The notes under the pieces: generated by a model
Told to the model about the DNA's origin: nothing
The model's input: the letters and a program-made list of their open reading frames with translations, nothing else
Databases searched by the model: none
Made by a program: the position numbers and the translations under genes
Source: Panopea generosa
Lineage: Eukaryota > Mollusca > Bivalvia > Adapedonta > Hiatellidae
Assembly (NCBI GenBank): GCA_029582155.1
Contig: CM055900.1
Span: 77,296,731-77,360,730 of the forward strand
Direction of reading: 5' to 3'
DNA: 64,000 nt
In this document: positions 12,899 through 26,088 of the stretch, piece after piece
Position numbering within the stretch: the stretch's first letter is position 1
Layout: each line of letters begins with the position of its first letter

Positions 12899-13102
12899 TT
12901 AACCCTTTACTCCATAGGTACCAATCACATAAAGCCTTTGAAAACAGTGCAGGAAGAGTTCAGATTGCTCATAACGAGCAGTCTGAACACTTCCTTCACT
13001 GTTTTCCAATCTGTCAGTTAATATAAACATAATTCACCCAATAATTGAAAAGCCTTCAATATAAGAGGTGTCCAAAAGCGTCTATATGAAGTTAAGGGTT
13101 AA
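12899..13102. mobile_element. TTAA-flanked hairpin MITE, copy 2
   Basis: Same family and orientation as the element at 12022: TTAACCCTTTACTCCAT at the left, AAGGGTTAA at the right, central palindrome at about 12937-13009. It is shorter (204 bp) because it has fewer of the right-hand GGTGTCCAAA pieces. Confidence 0.8.
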
Positions 13103-14184
13103 AACATGGAGATTTTATGTTTTAAACATGTAAAATGATCTTGAATTATTATAATTCCAGTTTAAAGTAAAATTTCAAGTACTTTTGTTATTCTTTCAAG
13201 TTGCAGGAAACAAACTGTGTAATTATAAGTACACTGTGTAATTATAAGTACATTGTGTAATTATAAGTACTTTGTAAACACAATTTCCTGGCAATGGTCT
13301 CGTTTGTAGTGAATTTAATTGTGCAAAGAGTTAAAGAATCTTAATAATTTATTCCTGAGATGAAGGGAAGAATAATTGAAAACAAGATTTCGTGAGATTT
13401 TGTAGTTTCATTTCCTTTTACGTGTGAGTCCTTGATAACAGTAAACATGCAGTTACTGTCAACCTAGTACATCAAACATTAATTGACGTGACATTGTGTG
13501 TATGAGGTTCCATACTTGTATATGAATATTTACCGTGACATGTACACATGTTACCCTCAACAGTACAAGGAAGTAACAGGTACGTTACTTTATACAATAG
13601 CCTTGGTGGCTCCACCTGGTGGTACTTATCTTACCATCTCATCAATGAGCAGTCATTTAGTCATCACCTAACTTAAGTATCAAATACAGTGCAAATGCAG
13701 TTTTTATTTTCCTTCTTATTTTTTGTGTAGATTAATAAAAGCAATTTAAAACCATTTATTTAACTTAACCTATGAAACTGCCCGTGATTTTGGATTGCAG
13801 CTTTGTTAGATCAGACTATGAGAGTGATTAATTAAAAATTAGTAAGAAAAATTATGGATATAAATATTTTACATGAGGAAATATATATTATTTGATAAGA
13901 CTTAACATATTTAGAGCCTCTAGTCTTTTTGTGGTAAGAGTGTTTTTTTATTGTTTTTTTTTTCAGCAGTCCCTATGAATGAGGATTAAACAATGTTGAC
14001 ATTTTATCGTACCTGTCTGTACAGGTGTGTGCTGTTGTCCGGTACATATGTTAAAAACTTTTATATCTTTATAATTACAGTGTGATTAATTTATGGTAAG
14101 TTCTTGTCTATAACATTGGCAGTTATTCCTAACTCCTCCTGCTTTTTTATATGATATTTCAATTTGGTGGTTATGATATCTAAA
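13103..14184. other. Spacer with a small 23-bp triplicate; no gene seen
   Basis: At 13213-13271, GTGTAATTATAAGTAC is repeated three times at ~23-bp spacing. Otherwise AT-rich sequence without exons that I can support. Confidence 0.5.
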
Positions 14185-16835
14185 AAACATTGCAATTGCT
14201 TGACTTGAATACATATTTAAAAACATATCAATTCATTGCCACATTCAAATAACATTTAAATTGCATTGCAACATTAAATAACATTTGAATTGCATTTTCA
14301 CATTAAATAACATTTGTATCTCATTGTCACATTCATATAACATTTTAATTGCATTGCCACATTCAAATAACATTTAAGTTGCATTACCACATTCAAATAA
14401 CATTTAAATTGCATTGCCACATTCAAATAACATTGTCACATTCAAATAACATTTAGATTGCATTGTCACATTAAATAACATTTAAATTGGATTGCCACAT
14501 TAAATAGTATTTAAATTTCATTGCCACAATCAGATAACATTTAAATTGTATTGCCACATTAAATAACATTTAAAGGGTAACCAAAATGCATTATTTTTTT
14601 ATATTATTTGAATAGAATCGATTAGAGGTTTATAAAAATGGTTTTGTTTTCATGAAATTCACACTTGTTCATCGGTAAATCAGGGAAACAGTAACACACA
14701 TTACACCTCTCACGGAAATACACGAAAGAATTAAAGGAGTTACCTGAACGAGGTTACAGATGACATCATACCCATAACACGATCTAATTCAAGATGGCTG
14801 CAACGGATGAAAACATTTCATGAGAGAGTTATTTTAATGGGGATTCCGGCGTAAGAGACATTTTATCAGACTTATTTGGCTCAAGCAGTGATTAAGAACA
14901 CAAAACCCTACATTATGGCATCCAACCATACCAGTTTGAACTGGTGGTACTCGATGGAGAAACAGATTATATACATTAATAATTAAGGACTAACTTTACT
15001 GCTAATAATAAATTATTTCTACCTTAATTATTATTGATACAACTACTACATATTTATTGGTTTAAACATATTTATTCATAAATTATGTACAGCATATTCC
15101 ACAACATATATAGTAAAAGGATTGAAACGAAAGAAAATCTTTTTTATATAGTTTCTCTCCTCAAACTACATATTTATTATTAGATCTATTTATGAATAAT
15201 CAATAACAATGATAGATAGTGGTAGTTTTAATTATAATAATGATAGGTCTAGTAACAATTTGTCAGTTAATATAATAGTAAAAATAGAAATGACTTATTA
15301 TTCTATTATGTGTTCCATTACCATGCTACAATTTTACTTATGAAAAAAAACAAAAAAAAATCATTTTATTAGTTTCCTTTCTTGTGAATTTTTAAAAAGA
15401 ATCCCCATGCTATAATTTTTACATGTAGATCTACATGTATGTAAATAAATTGCTTCTGTCATCAAATCAGATCAAAAAAGTCAAAGTTAGAATCGGACAT
15501 AAATTCAAAATTTATCTAAATCGGTAATGCATATAATATTTATAAATTAATTAGAACGGGTTCTTTCACAGACGAACAGATAATTAAAAAAAAATTACTT
15601 TATTATAATGACCAGCAGACATCATGCTGATCTGTGACACCATATGGTTTTATTGCCCCCTTGATGGTATAAAAATTCCAGTCACGGGTGTCAGCTGTGA
15701 AAACAGATCAGTATTGTCGCATATTTGCGCATGCATTTGATTAGTCCATATACCCCAGGACATATATCACAGCTTTTGTAAATTGCGGAACTGTAAACTG
15801 ACATAATTTACAAAACCCCCTCCCCAACTTCTGACTGCCCGAAGCCATAACAGCGAGTCATGGTAGTGCAAAGGATCCTATCCCAGTAGTTGCAATCAAA
15901 ACAAACATTGATTTATTACCGTGTCAATTATCAGTCAGAACGCATGATTTTTCAATAATATAAAAATAGACCGCTGTACATTTTCGGAAATTAGAGTTAA
16001 CCTAGATCTTTCTGGAAAATTCCATGACCTTGCATAATCACTGGCATGGGTAAAAATAAATGTATATATATATATTGTTTTAGAGATTGCAAATGTGGAG
16101 ATTTGTGTTATTCCTGCATATCAGAGTGTCACAATTTCTATCCATGCACTTTTCAACAAGTTACTGTAAGGAAATTTATGCAAACTAACACTGTCTTTAC
16201 ATTTTGATTTCCTACAATTTTTGATCGAACAATGTTTTCCCGTATTGGCGTGTGTAAGTGCTTAACTATTGATTTCTAATAATCATAAACAAGCAGAACG
16301 ATGCGATCAGCCATGTTTGTTTACAGCAAATGACACGATGACAGGTCGGTGCAGTATTTTGTCGGTTATTCTGATTGGTTGACCCCCATAGATGTCATTA
16401 CGCCCCATATAGATTGGCGAATTTATTTCAGGGGTGCTGATAAGATTTTACCTGTGTAACTGTGCTATATATATGACAACCGATGTTGGTGTGAACTGGC
16501 GAATTATATTTAGAAAACCAATTTGAGTTGATTAAGCATAAATTATTTTTTGCATTAAAGTTACCCTTTAAATTGCATTGCCACATAAATAGCATTTAAA
16601 TTGCATTGCTACATTTAAATATTTAAATAACATTAAAAGTTCATTGCCACATTAAAATAACATTTAAATTTCATTGCCACAATCAGATAACATTTAAATA
16701 GCATTGCCACATAAAAAAAGTATTTAAATTGCATTGCCACATTCAATCAACATTTAAATGTCATTGCTACAATCAGATAACATTCAAATTGCATTGCCAC
16801 ATTAAATAGCATTTTAATTTCATCGCCACATTAAT
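14185..16835. repeat. 30-bp minisatellite interrupted by a ~2-kb element
   Basis: Units of about 30 bp (ACATTTAAATTGCATTGCCA, CATTCAAATA) occupy 14185-14573 and resume at 16568-16835 in the same orientation. They were one array before an insertion split them. Confidence 0.9.
14574..16567. mobile_element. Non-autonomous DNA transposon (1994 bp) with TTAA flanks
   Basis: The left end is AGGGTAACCAAAATGCA. The reverse complement of the right end is AGGGTAACTTTAATGCA. TTAA lies directly outside each end (14570-14573 and 16568-16571), at a TTTAAA inside a repeat unit. The interior is AT-rich with no intact transposase frame. One short stretch (about 14908-14967) translates to GIQPYQFE within an interrupted frame, and may be a decayed gene or a captured exon. 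The TTAA target suggests piggyBac-type transposition; the family is not identified. Confidence 0.72.
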
Positions 16836-17497
16836 TATGTGCTATATTTAAGAATGCTAATTTTTTATATATCATAATGAAGAGCATGTCAGTTTCTTTG
16901 CTTTACTTTAAGAAGATTTTTTTGCTCATTATATTTAAAAAAATCTTATTTATTACCAATATTTTCTTATAGACATGTATTACCTATATTTTCTTATAGA
17001 CATTTATTGCCTGTATTTTCTTATAGAATGTCTGTATTTTTGGGTAACATTCAAAGAACGTGTTAACTTCTCAGCTATGTATAAAGGACGTCAATTTGTT
17101 TATTATTTTAAAAGAATACGTTTATTTCTCAAGAAAATTTTCAGAAGATAACATTTAAACAAACTATGATGAGGTAACCATTATGTTATATTTGATGAGC
17201 ATGTCAAGTTCTGTAAATTACAACTGTAAAACATGAGCTTAAGAGTTCTGGCAATGACTTTTGTAATATTGGCAACAACTTTGTGGCTGTACAATACAAT
17301 TATATATATATATATGCAATGACATTTTGTTTATTATATTAAAAACAATATAATATCTATGCAGCTATTGGAATACAATATTATCAAATATATTCAGTCA
17401 GTCAGATATAAATTCCATAAAAAAATTATAATACAGTGAAAAATAAAGAAATAAGTAAAAATAATAAAGCAGATACAATGTATCCATATAGCATTAT
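16836..17497. repeat. AT-rich spacer with short triplicate
   Basis: Three copies of TATTTTCTTATAGA(CAT) lie at about 16960-17030. The remaining sequence is AT-rich, with a TATA dinucleotide run at about 17301. Confidence 0.55.
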
Positions 17498-18605
17498 TAT
17501 ATCAAATACAATACTGCCAAATACAATATGATCAAATACAATACTGTCAAATACAATACAATCAAATACAATACTGCCAAATACAATACAATCAAATACA
17601 ATATAATCAAATACAATATAAACAAATACAATACAGTCAAATACAATACAGTCAAATACAAAACAATCAAATAGAATACAAACAAATACAATACAGTCAA
17701 ATACAATACAGTCAAATACAAAACAATCAAATAAAATACAAACAAATACAATACAGTCAAGTACAAAACAATCAAATACAATACAGTCAAATACAATACA
17801 GTCAAATACAATACAAACAAATACAATACAGTCAAATACAATACAGTCACATACAATACAAACAAATACAATACAGTCAAATACAATACAGTCAAATACA
17901 ATACAAACAAATACAATACAGTCAAATACAATACAGTCAAATACAAAACAATCAAATAAAATACAAACAAATACAATACAGTCAAGTACAAAAAAATCAA
18001 ATACAATACAGTCAAATACAATACAGTCAAATACAATACAGTCAAATCCAATACAAACAAATACAATACAGTCAAATCCAATACAAACAAATACAATACA
18101 GTCAGATACAATATAAACAAATACAATACAATCAAATACAATACAAACAAATACAATACAGTCAAATACAATACAGTCAAATACAATACAAACAAATACA
18201 ATACAAACAAATACAATACAATCAAATACAACATAAACAAATACATTACAGTCAAATACAATATAAACAAATACCATACAAACAAATACAATACAATCAA
18301 ATACAATACAAACAAATACAATACAGTCAAATACAATATAAACAAATACCATACAAACAAATACAATACAATCAAATACAATACAAACAAATACAATACA
18401 GTCAAATATAATACAGTCAAAAACAATACAGTCAAAAACAATACAATCAAATACAATACAGTCAAATACAATACAAACAAATACAATACAATAAATTACA
18501 ATACAGTCAAATACAATACAATTAAATACAATACAGTCAAATACAATACAATTCAAACAATACAATACAAACAAATACAATATAATCAAATACAGTACAA
18601 ACAAA
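17498..18605. repeat. 15-bp minisatellite
   Basis: About 74 units of CAAATACAATACAGT, with AAACAAATACAATA and ATCAAATACAATA variants. The 15-bp period gives the long minus-strand frames with repeating Val-Phe-Asp-Cys-Ile; these are not genes. Confidence 0.96.
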
Positions 18606-18960
18606 TATTGTACAGTCTATGCAAATAATACAGTCACATACAACACAGTCAAATACAGTATTTGCAGTCTGCTGCCCCTGTGTATATCCTTAATGACATT
18701 ACAGTCACATACAGTATTTGCAGTCACATGCACATGTGTATATACTAAATAACAATACAGTCACATACAACACAGTCAAATACAGTATTTGCAGCCAACT
18801 GCACCTGTGTATATACTAAATAACAATACAGTTACATACAGTATTTGCAGTCAAATGCACATGTATATATACTAAATAACAATACAGTCACATACAACAC
18901 AGTCAAATACAGTATTTGCAGTCAACTGCACCTGTGTATATACTAAATAACAATACATTT
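18606..18960. repeat. Longer-period repeat derived from the 15-bp array
   Basis: About four diverged units combine ACAGTCACATACA, CAAATACAGTATTTGCAGTC and GTGTATATACTAAATAACAA. Confidence 0.85.
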
Positions 18961-19096
18961 AATAACATAACTTTTATAATACACTCAAACACACTTTATA
19001 CACATAAAATACAATCCAATATAATGCCGCCAGACTCTAATATACAGTACATTACGCCAATACAATACAATACATACACTTCATTTGATTACAATG

Positions 19097-19156
19097 TGTT
19101 AAAAAGTTACTTTTGCTTATTCCCTTGACTGGCTGCTTAAGACAGGTTTGACTGTA
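19097..19156. mobile_element. Half copy of the TA-flanked GTCAAACCTGT MITE
   Basis: ACTGGCTGCTTAAGACAGG followed by TTTGACTGTA matches the right end of the element at 34236-34413. The left half is missing or unrecognisable. Confidence 0.65.
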
Positions 19157-19741
19157 TATTGCACTGTTACAGTCATAATACAAACATTGAAATGTATATA
19201 CTATACAATGTTGTCAAATACATACAATACCATAAATTAAATAAAAAACAGTAGTAAAATACAATAACGTGAACTTAAGCTACCTGTACAGACAGGTAAA
19301 TAAATAAGATGCTGTAGTGTTACTGCATATTGTCTAGAGAACACCAAGAGTTGCCTGTTCTGTCTCTTTGTTGTTGGCATTGGAAAAATGACATTGGGTG
19401 GAATGGAACAGGAAAGATGTATTAATGCGTGATTGTAATTTATAACCAGTTTCTTTGACATGCCGAATGAAATTCACCAACTTGGGCGGAAAAAAATAAT
19501 GGATATTAACCGGAACTGATCATTGCGTAGAAAAAGCTATATTGGAATGGCATCAGTACAAGTCAGTGCACCGCTCATGTAAAATGTAAACTCTACAGTT
19601 GGATGGCAGTGTTTTATTCATTGTTTTTTAATCTGCGCTGAAAACCAATACATATTGGTTATGTGAATTTATTATTAACTATACAAAATGGCATGGTTCA
19701 AATTTGACACAAGGATGCAAGTGTCCCCCATACCTTGTTTC
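19157..19741. other. Spacer, no gene seen
   Basis: No repeat, exon or RNA gene that I can support. Confidence 0.4.
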
Positions 19742-20140
19742 TTTGATTATAGGACTGTTTTATTGAACTTGACTGTGACCCTGTGATTATAGGAGTGTTT
19801 TATTAAACTTGACTGTGGCCCTGTGATTATAGGAGTAATTATTAAACTTGACTGTGGCCCTGTGATTATAGGAATGTTTTATTAAACTTAACTGTGGCCC
19901 TGTGATTATAGGAGTAATTATTAAACTTGACTGTGGCCCTGTGATTATAGGAATGTTTTATTAAACTTGACTGTGGCCCTGTGATTATAGGAGTTTTTTA
20001 TTAAACTTGACTGTGGCCCTGTGATTATAGGAGTAATTATTAAACTTGACTGTGTCCTTGTGATTATAGGAATGTTTTATTAAACTTGACTGTGGCCCTG
20101 TGATTATAGGAATGTTTTATTAAACTTGACTGTAGCCCTA
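19742..20140. repeat. 40-bp minisatellite, ten copies
   Basis: Units of 37-40 bp built from TGTGATTATAGGA(A/G)TGTTTT and ATTAAACTTGACTGTGGCCC. Confidence 0.95.
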
Positions 20141-20239
20141 TTTGGATATGTTAAAATTATTGATCATGCACCTAAAATGAGTTACTGAAGAATTAGATAT
20201 TATACATGCACACTTGAATTTTATGTTTACTTTTGAATG

Positions 20240-20450
20240 TGTTTTTCAATCAAGACTCTGTATTTGGATTAGTTTTTATTCATCTGGACACCCACACCTG
20301 TATGTGTTTGAGTTAGTTTTTATTCACCTGGACACCCACATCTGTATGTATTTGGATTATAGACTTTGTTCATCTTGACATCAACACCTGCTAGTGTGTG
20401 CATAATTTTTTTCATCTTGACAAGCTATATATGTATGTGTGTGGAACCCT
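20240..20450. repeat. ~45-bp diverged tandem repeat, four copies
   Basis: The core TTCATCTGGACACCCACACC recurs at about 20278, 20322, 20369 and 20410 with increasing divergence. Confidence 0.75.
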
Positions 20451-20744
20451 GAACAACATGAAAAACTATGAAAGTGATGATAATGGAATAGGTCTAAACC
20501 ACTATGGGTAATCGTTAGTATCTTTATTTAATTATTATCTTGAATATAGTTTATTTCTTATGTGACTTTTAGAATAGCAAATTGTTTTGACGTTTTGCAT
20601 GTTATTTAAGTCGATAACAATTATATTATTATATTCCTGTACTACTTACCCAGAGGTGTGAAATTCCACTCATTCAACCGCTTTGCTGTATTTGAATTAA
20701 GTCAGGAAATCAGACACTGTATAATATTGTTTGATTGATTGAAT

Positions 20745-21010
20745 AATTAGCGTCATTTTATGCCATCGAGGGCTAACATACGATCAGTTAACCTAACCAC
20801 TGTTCCCTGGGATTAACTAGTACTCGAGCACACCCCATCTCTGCAAGTAACTGATAACTTTCCCACTTGTATCAGTGGTGAGAGACGAATGATAATGGGA
20901 CACAATGTTATATATCAATCATCACAGAGACTGTTGCCAGGCAGGGATTCAAACTCACGACCCCTGGATTGATAGTCAGATATATAACCTACTGAGTTAA
21001 TCGGGCCTGG
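20745..21010 (-). mobile_element. tRNA-derived SINE (family B), minus strand
   Basis: The reverse complement starts with a tRNA-like head: GGCCCGATTAACTCAGT (A-box region) and TCGTGAGTTTGAATCCC (B-box region). A body follows that is shared with copies at 21788, 44768 and 58945 (for example CTGGTTAACCAGTACT and TAACTGATAACTT). A tRNA-headed, gene-less, dispersed element of this length fits a SINE. The head has diverged too far to be a working tRNA gene. Confidence 0.75.
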
Positions 21011-21282
21011 CTAATATTGTTTGATAAGGTGAGTATGTTTCCACAGCATTACATTCCAAAATGTGAAAAATTATTTCTCCATAGTTCTTTAATGGGTAGC
21101 ATTATTTTGAATAATATTAACTTCTGCTGATGATTAACTTAACTTACAAAATTTTTTTACTGTTCTTGCCCTATAGCTGCATAATTGGTTGTACTATGTT
21201 TTAAAATTATTTATTTTACATTGATTGTGAAACAAGTTTTTAATACGCTCAAAGTTTTCATGGATAGAACCAGTACTAAACA

Positions 21283-21449
21283 AATGTGGAGAAAGTGTCT
21301 CAAATGTTCAAGAATGCTACACATAGCTGTGCGAAAGGATGGTGGTCTACTCAGTCTGAGGTCTTCCTCCACAAGTTAACTGGATATGCCACATATAACC
21401 TGAAATGTGTTGAAAATGGCGTTAAACCCCATTCAAAAAAAAAAAAAGA
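21283..21449 (+). mobile_element. SINE family A, 3' part
   Basis: It has the body and tail of family A (TACTCAGTCTGAGGTCTTCC, ACATATAACCTGAAATGTG, AATGGCGTTAAACCCCATTC) and ends in a 13-nt poly-A run. The tRNA-like head is missing, as in a 5'-truncated insertion. Confidence 0.75.
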
Positions 21450-21787
21450 CCCCACGACCAACTGTTCTTAAGTCTGATGCTATCACTAGTACTACTAACT
21501 ACATGTATTAGTGGCAGTGATCACTATGCAAATATCTCCATTATTAAAAACAAATTAAAAGATATAGTTTGTCACCTCTAATTGATGTTGTTTGTCAAGC
21601 TAAGGCCTTATGTAAATAGCTACAAAATAAAATGTTATATAGCTTAGTCTCACTTAGCGATAAAATAATTTAAGCATTTAATTCTGCGAAATTCTCTTGG
21701 TTTATAAAATAATCAAGAATGGTACAGGTTTGCAGAACACACATTAAACAACTTTTGTTTATCCATCCGTTGAATTTGTTTTGTTTG

Positions 21788-22063
21788 AATATATATATTT
21801 AGCATCATTTTAATGCCATTAAAGCCTAGCAAATGATCAGTTAACCTACCCACTCTTTCCTGGGATCCTGGTTAACCAGTACTTAAGCACATTCATCTCC
21901 TCTAGTTACTGATAACTTTCCCACTTAAATCAGCAGTGAGAGAAAAATGTCATTGATATGTAATTTCGTATATCAATGTATCATCGTGGAGACTGTGGCC
22001 TGGTCTGAGGACCCTTGGATTGATATCAGATGTGCTACTGACTGAGTTAATTGGGCCAGGGGT
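21788..22063 (-). mobile_element. tRNA-derived SINE (family B), minus strand
   Basis: Second copy of the family at 20745, in the same orientation and about 1 kb away, sharing TCCTGGGATCCTGGTTAACC, ACTGATAACTTTCCCACTT and GATTGATATCAGATGTGCTA. Confidence 0.75.
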
Positions 22064-22439
22064 TGGAGCACATGCTAGCAATATAGCTTGTACATTACTG
22101 AACATTCTAAAACTGTTTTACAATGACATGGCAAAGTAAAGTCAAATTCCATTGGTGCATGTGATATTTGATTGACAGCTGCCATTTTGGTTAATTAAGT
22201 AAAACCATACTTCAGATATCAGAGACAACAAGTCTTTCAATACCATTGGCAGATTTATAAATTGCCTTCCCAGCATGCATCATGTGTGCTTCAAGAGGAT
22301 GACTCATCAGTGTTGGAATAGAAATTAGTTCTAATTGAAGTTCAATTTTTAACAGAGTGACTGTTATAATATGAGTTTGCATCAAGATTTTCAAATTACT
22401 AGTAAATTGCTATTTTGAGTAATGCAGTAATAATTTGTT

Positions 22440-22935
22440 GGAAGATATGTAAATTGTCCGTCCAGTCCAGATGTGTTGCATGTAATACCATAGTATATAA
22501 TCTGGAGGCATTGATATTGTGTCTATGGTTTGCATTGTAGCTTAGACATTATTCACATATAATCATCTCCATATATATCATACATTGTGAATGAGCATCT
22601 GAAAAGATCCAAAATATCGGAAATTCCATTGTTGTGAATTTAATTATCTCCCTTTATGAAATAAAATACATATGAATTCACGCTGTATCTTCATGATCCA
22701 ACAGGTTTCTAAATATGTCCTTTATATAGCATGTGAGGAGTCATGTATCATTAACTGGATCCTATTCATATAAAGCTATCAGTTCATGAATGTAAATTAT
22801 CTGTCAAGTCCAGATATGTTGCATGTAATACTATAGCATATAAGTCATGTTTGACACTAAATTTATTGGTTCGGCAGAGGCCTTGATATTTGTGTCTATG
22901 GTTTTCATTGTAGCTAGGTGCTCACTGTAGTCTTG
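22440..22935. repeat. Diverged ~350-bp direct duplication
   Basis: CAGTCCAGATGTGTTGCATG...GTGTCTATGGTTTGCATTGT (about 22465-22545) recurs as AAGTCCAGATATGTTGCATG...GTGTCTATGGTTTTCATTGT (about 22805-22915). (A/G)GTATGTGAGGAGTC-type flanks are also repeated. Confidence 0.65.
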
Positions 22936-23667
22936 TCTGTACATTTATGTCTGATTAATCACAAATAATTATATAATTTTAAACAAATGTTAGTATGTGA
23001 GGAGTCTGCTTGAAATTCCAGTAAGGTAGGTGACTTTCACTTTACATGGAACTGCTATAAGAAAACAGATTATTCTCATTTTTCTCATCTATAATTACAA
23101 TAAGTTCTTCATAGCCTTAGTCCATACCAGATTTGAAAGGAAGTGACATGTGAAACCAGATGGGCGACTTACGCCCATCTTGTGCCTCTTGTTTCATATT
23201 TGAGCAGTAACAGTTTAACCATATCAATCGATGGTTACCCAATGTCCCTCTATTTTGTCAATATCACATTCCAATGCATTATAAAAAAAGTGTTTCACTC
23301 TGAAATGTTCCAGCAATTAAAGTGCTCCACATAGATTAATCTATTTAAGAATGGATTAACTTTGTTGAATTTACACACTAAAGGCTCATTAACTTAATAT
23401 TGATGTTGGTTTTGGGGCCTTTCTTTATCACAGAACTGTCAGTTTGGAAATACATGTGTTCCAGGAACACATTCTCATACATGCCATGGTGGTGTTTACA
23501 GCTTGTACTGTTGAGTGTTGCAGATTCTATTATATACATTAAGCCTTCAACAATATGGGGGGAAAAGATTGATGTAAAAAGTGGACATGCTTTATTCTTA
23601 ACTCTAGGTAGAAGTTATTTCATCTTATAAAATTATATATATATAGCTTGTGGTCACTAATTGTGTA
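22936..23667. other. Spacer, no gene seen
   Basis: Open frames of 63-76 codons occur, but without splice sites or recognisable protein sequence. Confidence 0.4.
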
Positions 23668-25960
23668 CACAGTCACATTATCTCAAACACAGTTACATAA
23701 TCGCACACACAGTCACACTTTCTCACACACAGTCACATTATCTCACACACAGTCACACTATCTCATACAGTCACATTATCCCACACACTTTCATATTATG
23801 TCATACACAGTTACATTATCTCACACACAGTCACATTAACTCACACACAGTTACATTATCTCAAACACAGTCACACTATCTCATACAGTCACATTATCCC
23901 ACACACAGTTACATTATCTCACACACAGTCACATTATCTCACACACAGTTACATCATCTCACACACAGTAACATTATCTCACACACAGTCACATTATCTC
24001 ATACACTGTCATACTATCTCACACAGTCACATTATCACACACACAGATACATTATCTCACACACAGTTACCTTATTTCACGCACTGTCACATTTTCTCAC
24101 CAACTGTCACATTATCTCACACACAGTCCGATTATCTCGCACACAGTCATATTATCTCACACATTGTCAATTTATCTCTCACACACAGTCACATTATCTC
24201 ACACACAGTCACATTAACCCATACACTGCCATACTATCTCACACAGTCACATTATCTCACACACAGATACATTATTTCACACACAGTTACATTATCTCAC
24301 ACACTGTCATACTATCTCACACACTGTCACATTTTCTCACCAACTGTCACATTATCTCACACACATTCACATTATCTCGCACACAGTCATATTATCTTAC
24401 ACATTGTCATATTATCTCACACATAGTCACATTATCTCACACACAGTTACATTATCTTACACACTGTCACATTATCCCACACAGTCACATTATCTCACAC
24501 ACTGTCATATTATCTCACTCACAGTCATATTATCTCACACACAGTCATATTATCTCACACACTGTCACATTATCTCGCACAGAGTCACATTATCTCATAC
24601 ACTGTCACATTATCTCACACACAATCACAGTATCTCACACTGTCACATTATCTCACACAGTTACATTATTTTACACACTGTCATATTTTACACACTGTCA
24701 TGTTATCTCACACACTGTCATGTTATCTCACAAATTGTCACGTTATTTCACAAATTGTCACGTTATCTCACATACAGTCACATTATCTGACACACAGTCA
24801 CATTATCTCACACACTGTTACATTAACTTACAGTCACATTTTCCCCACACACAGTTACATCATCTTTCACACTGTCATGTTATCTCACATGCTGTCACAT
24901 TATATCACACACACACTCACATTATCTCACACACTGTCACATTATCTCACACACAGTCACATTATCTCACACATTGTCACATTATCTCACCCACTGTCAC
25001 ATTATCTCACTTACAGTTATATTATCTCACACACTGTCATGTTATCTCACCCACTGTCACGTTATCTCACACACACTCACATTATCTCACACACTGTCAC
25101 ATTATCTCATACACAGTCATATTATCTCACACACAGTCACATTATCTCACACACAGTCACATTATATCATACACTGTCATATTACCTCACACACAGTCAC
25201 ATTATCTCATACACAGTCATTTTATCTCACACACCGTCACATTATCTCACACATAGTAACATTATCTCCCACACTTTATATTATCTCACACATGGTCACA
25301 TTATCTCACACACAGTCACATTATCCCACACACTGTCATAGCATCTGATTGGTGCAATAAGGTACCAAGTGTATATGGTATAAGAAGGCACATGGTACCT
25401 TTTTGCATGAATGGAGCGATATTATCTCACACATTATCTCACACACAGTAACATTATCCCACACACTGTCATAGCTTCCGATTGGTGCAATAAGGTACCA
25501 AGTGTATATGGTATAAGAAGGCAAATGATACCTTTTTGCACGAATGGGGCGATATTATCTCACACATTATCTCACACATAATCCCATTATCTCACACACA
25601 GTCACATTATCTCACACACAGTCACATTATCCCACACACTGTCATATTATCTCACACATTATTTCACACATAGTCACATTATCTCACACACTGTCATATT
25701 ATCTCACATACAGTCACATTATCTCACACACTGTTATATTATTTCACACACAGTCACATTATTTCACACTTAGTTACATTATCTTATAGACAGTCACATT
25801 AGCTCATACATTTTTCTATCATCTCATACACAGTCTCATTATCTGATATATAAACAAAGTATCACACACATCGTCCCATTCATAATCTCATACATATGCA
25901 GAGTATCTCATACAGTCACATCATCTTGTACATAGTCACATTTATCTCATTCAAAATAAC
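23668..25960. repeat. 20-bp minisatellite
   Basis: About 110 units of CACACAGTCACATTATCTCA with many variants. The unit lacks stops in all frames on this strand, so overlapping frames up to 531 codons arise; none is a gene. Two related ~95-bp inserts interrupt it at about 25338-25430 and 25470-25557. Confidence 0.96.
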
Positions 25961-25981
25961 ATTTCACATACACAGTCAAAT

Positions 25982-26088
25982 TTTATATGAGAAAGTTTGC
26001 CAGTTACTTGTGGAAAGATGCTAGTTCTACTCAGACTGAGGTCAATTTCCATTGAAAAAAATGGATGCCACATTGTAATCTCCATATT
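25982..26088 (+). mobile_element. SINE family A fragment
   Basis: ATGAGAAAGTTTGCCAGTTA and TTCTACTCAGACTGAGGTC match the middle of family A. It is truncated at both ends. Confidence 0.6.

Noticed and set aside
17426-18604. 392- and 329-codon minus-strand frames with hydrophobic repeats resembling a membrane protein
   Set aside because: Pure translation of the 15-bp repeat in two frames.
23661-25348. 531-codon frame rich in His, Thr and Ser
   Set aside because: The 20-bp repeat is open in all three frames on this strand. The frames overlap and have no start context or splice sites.
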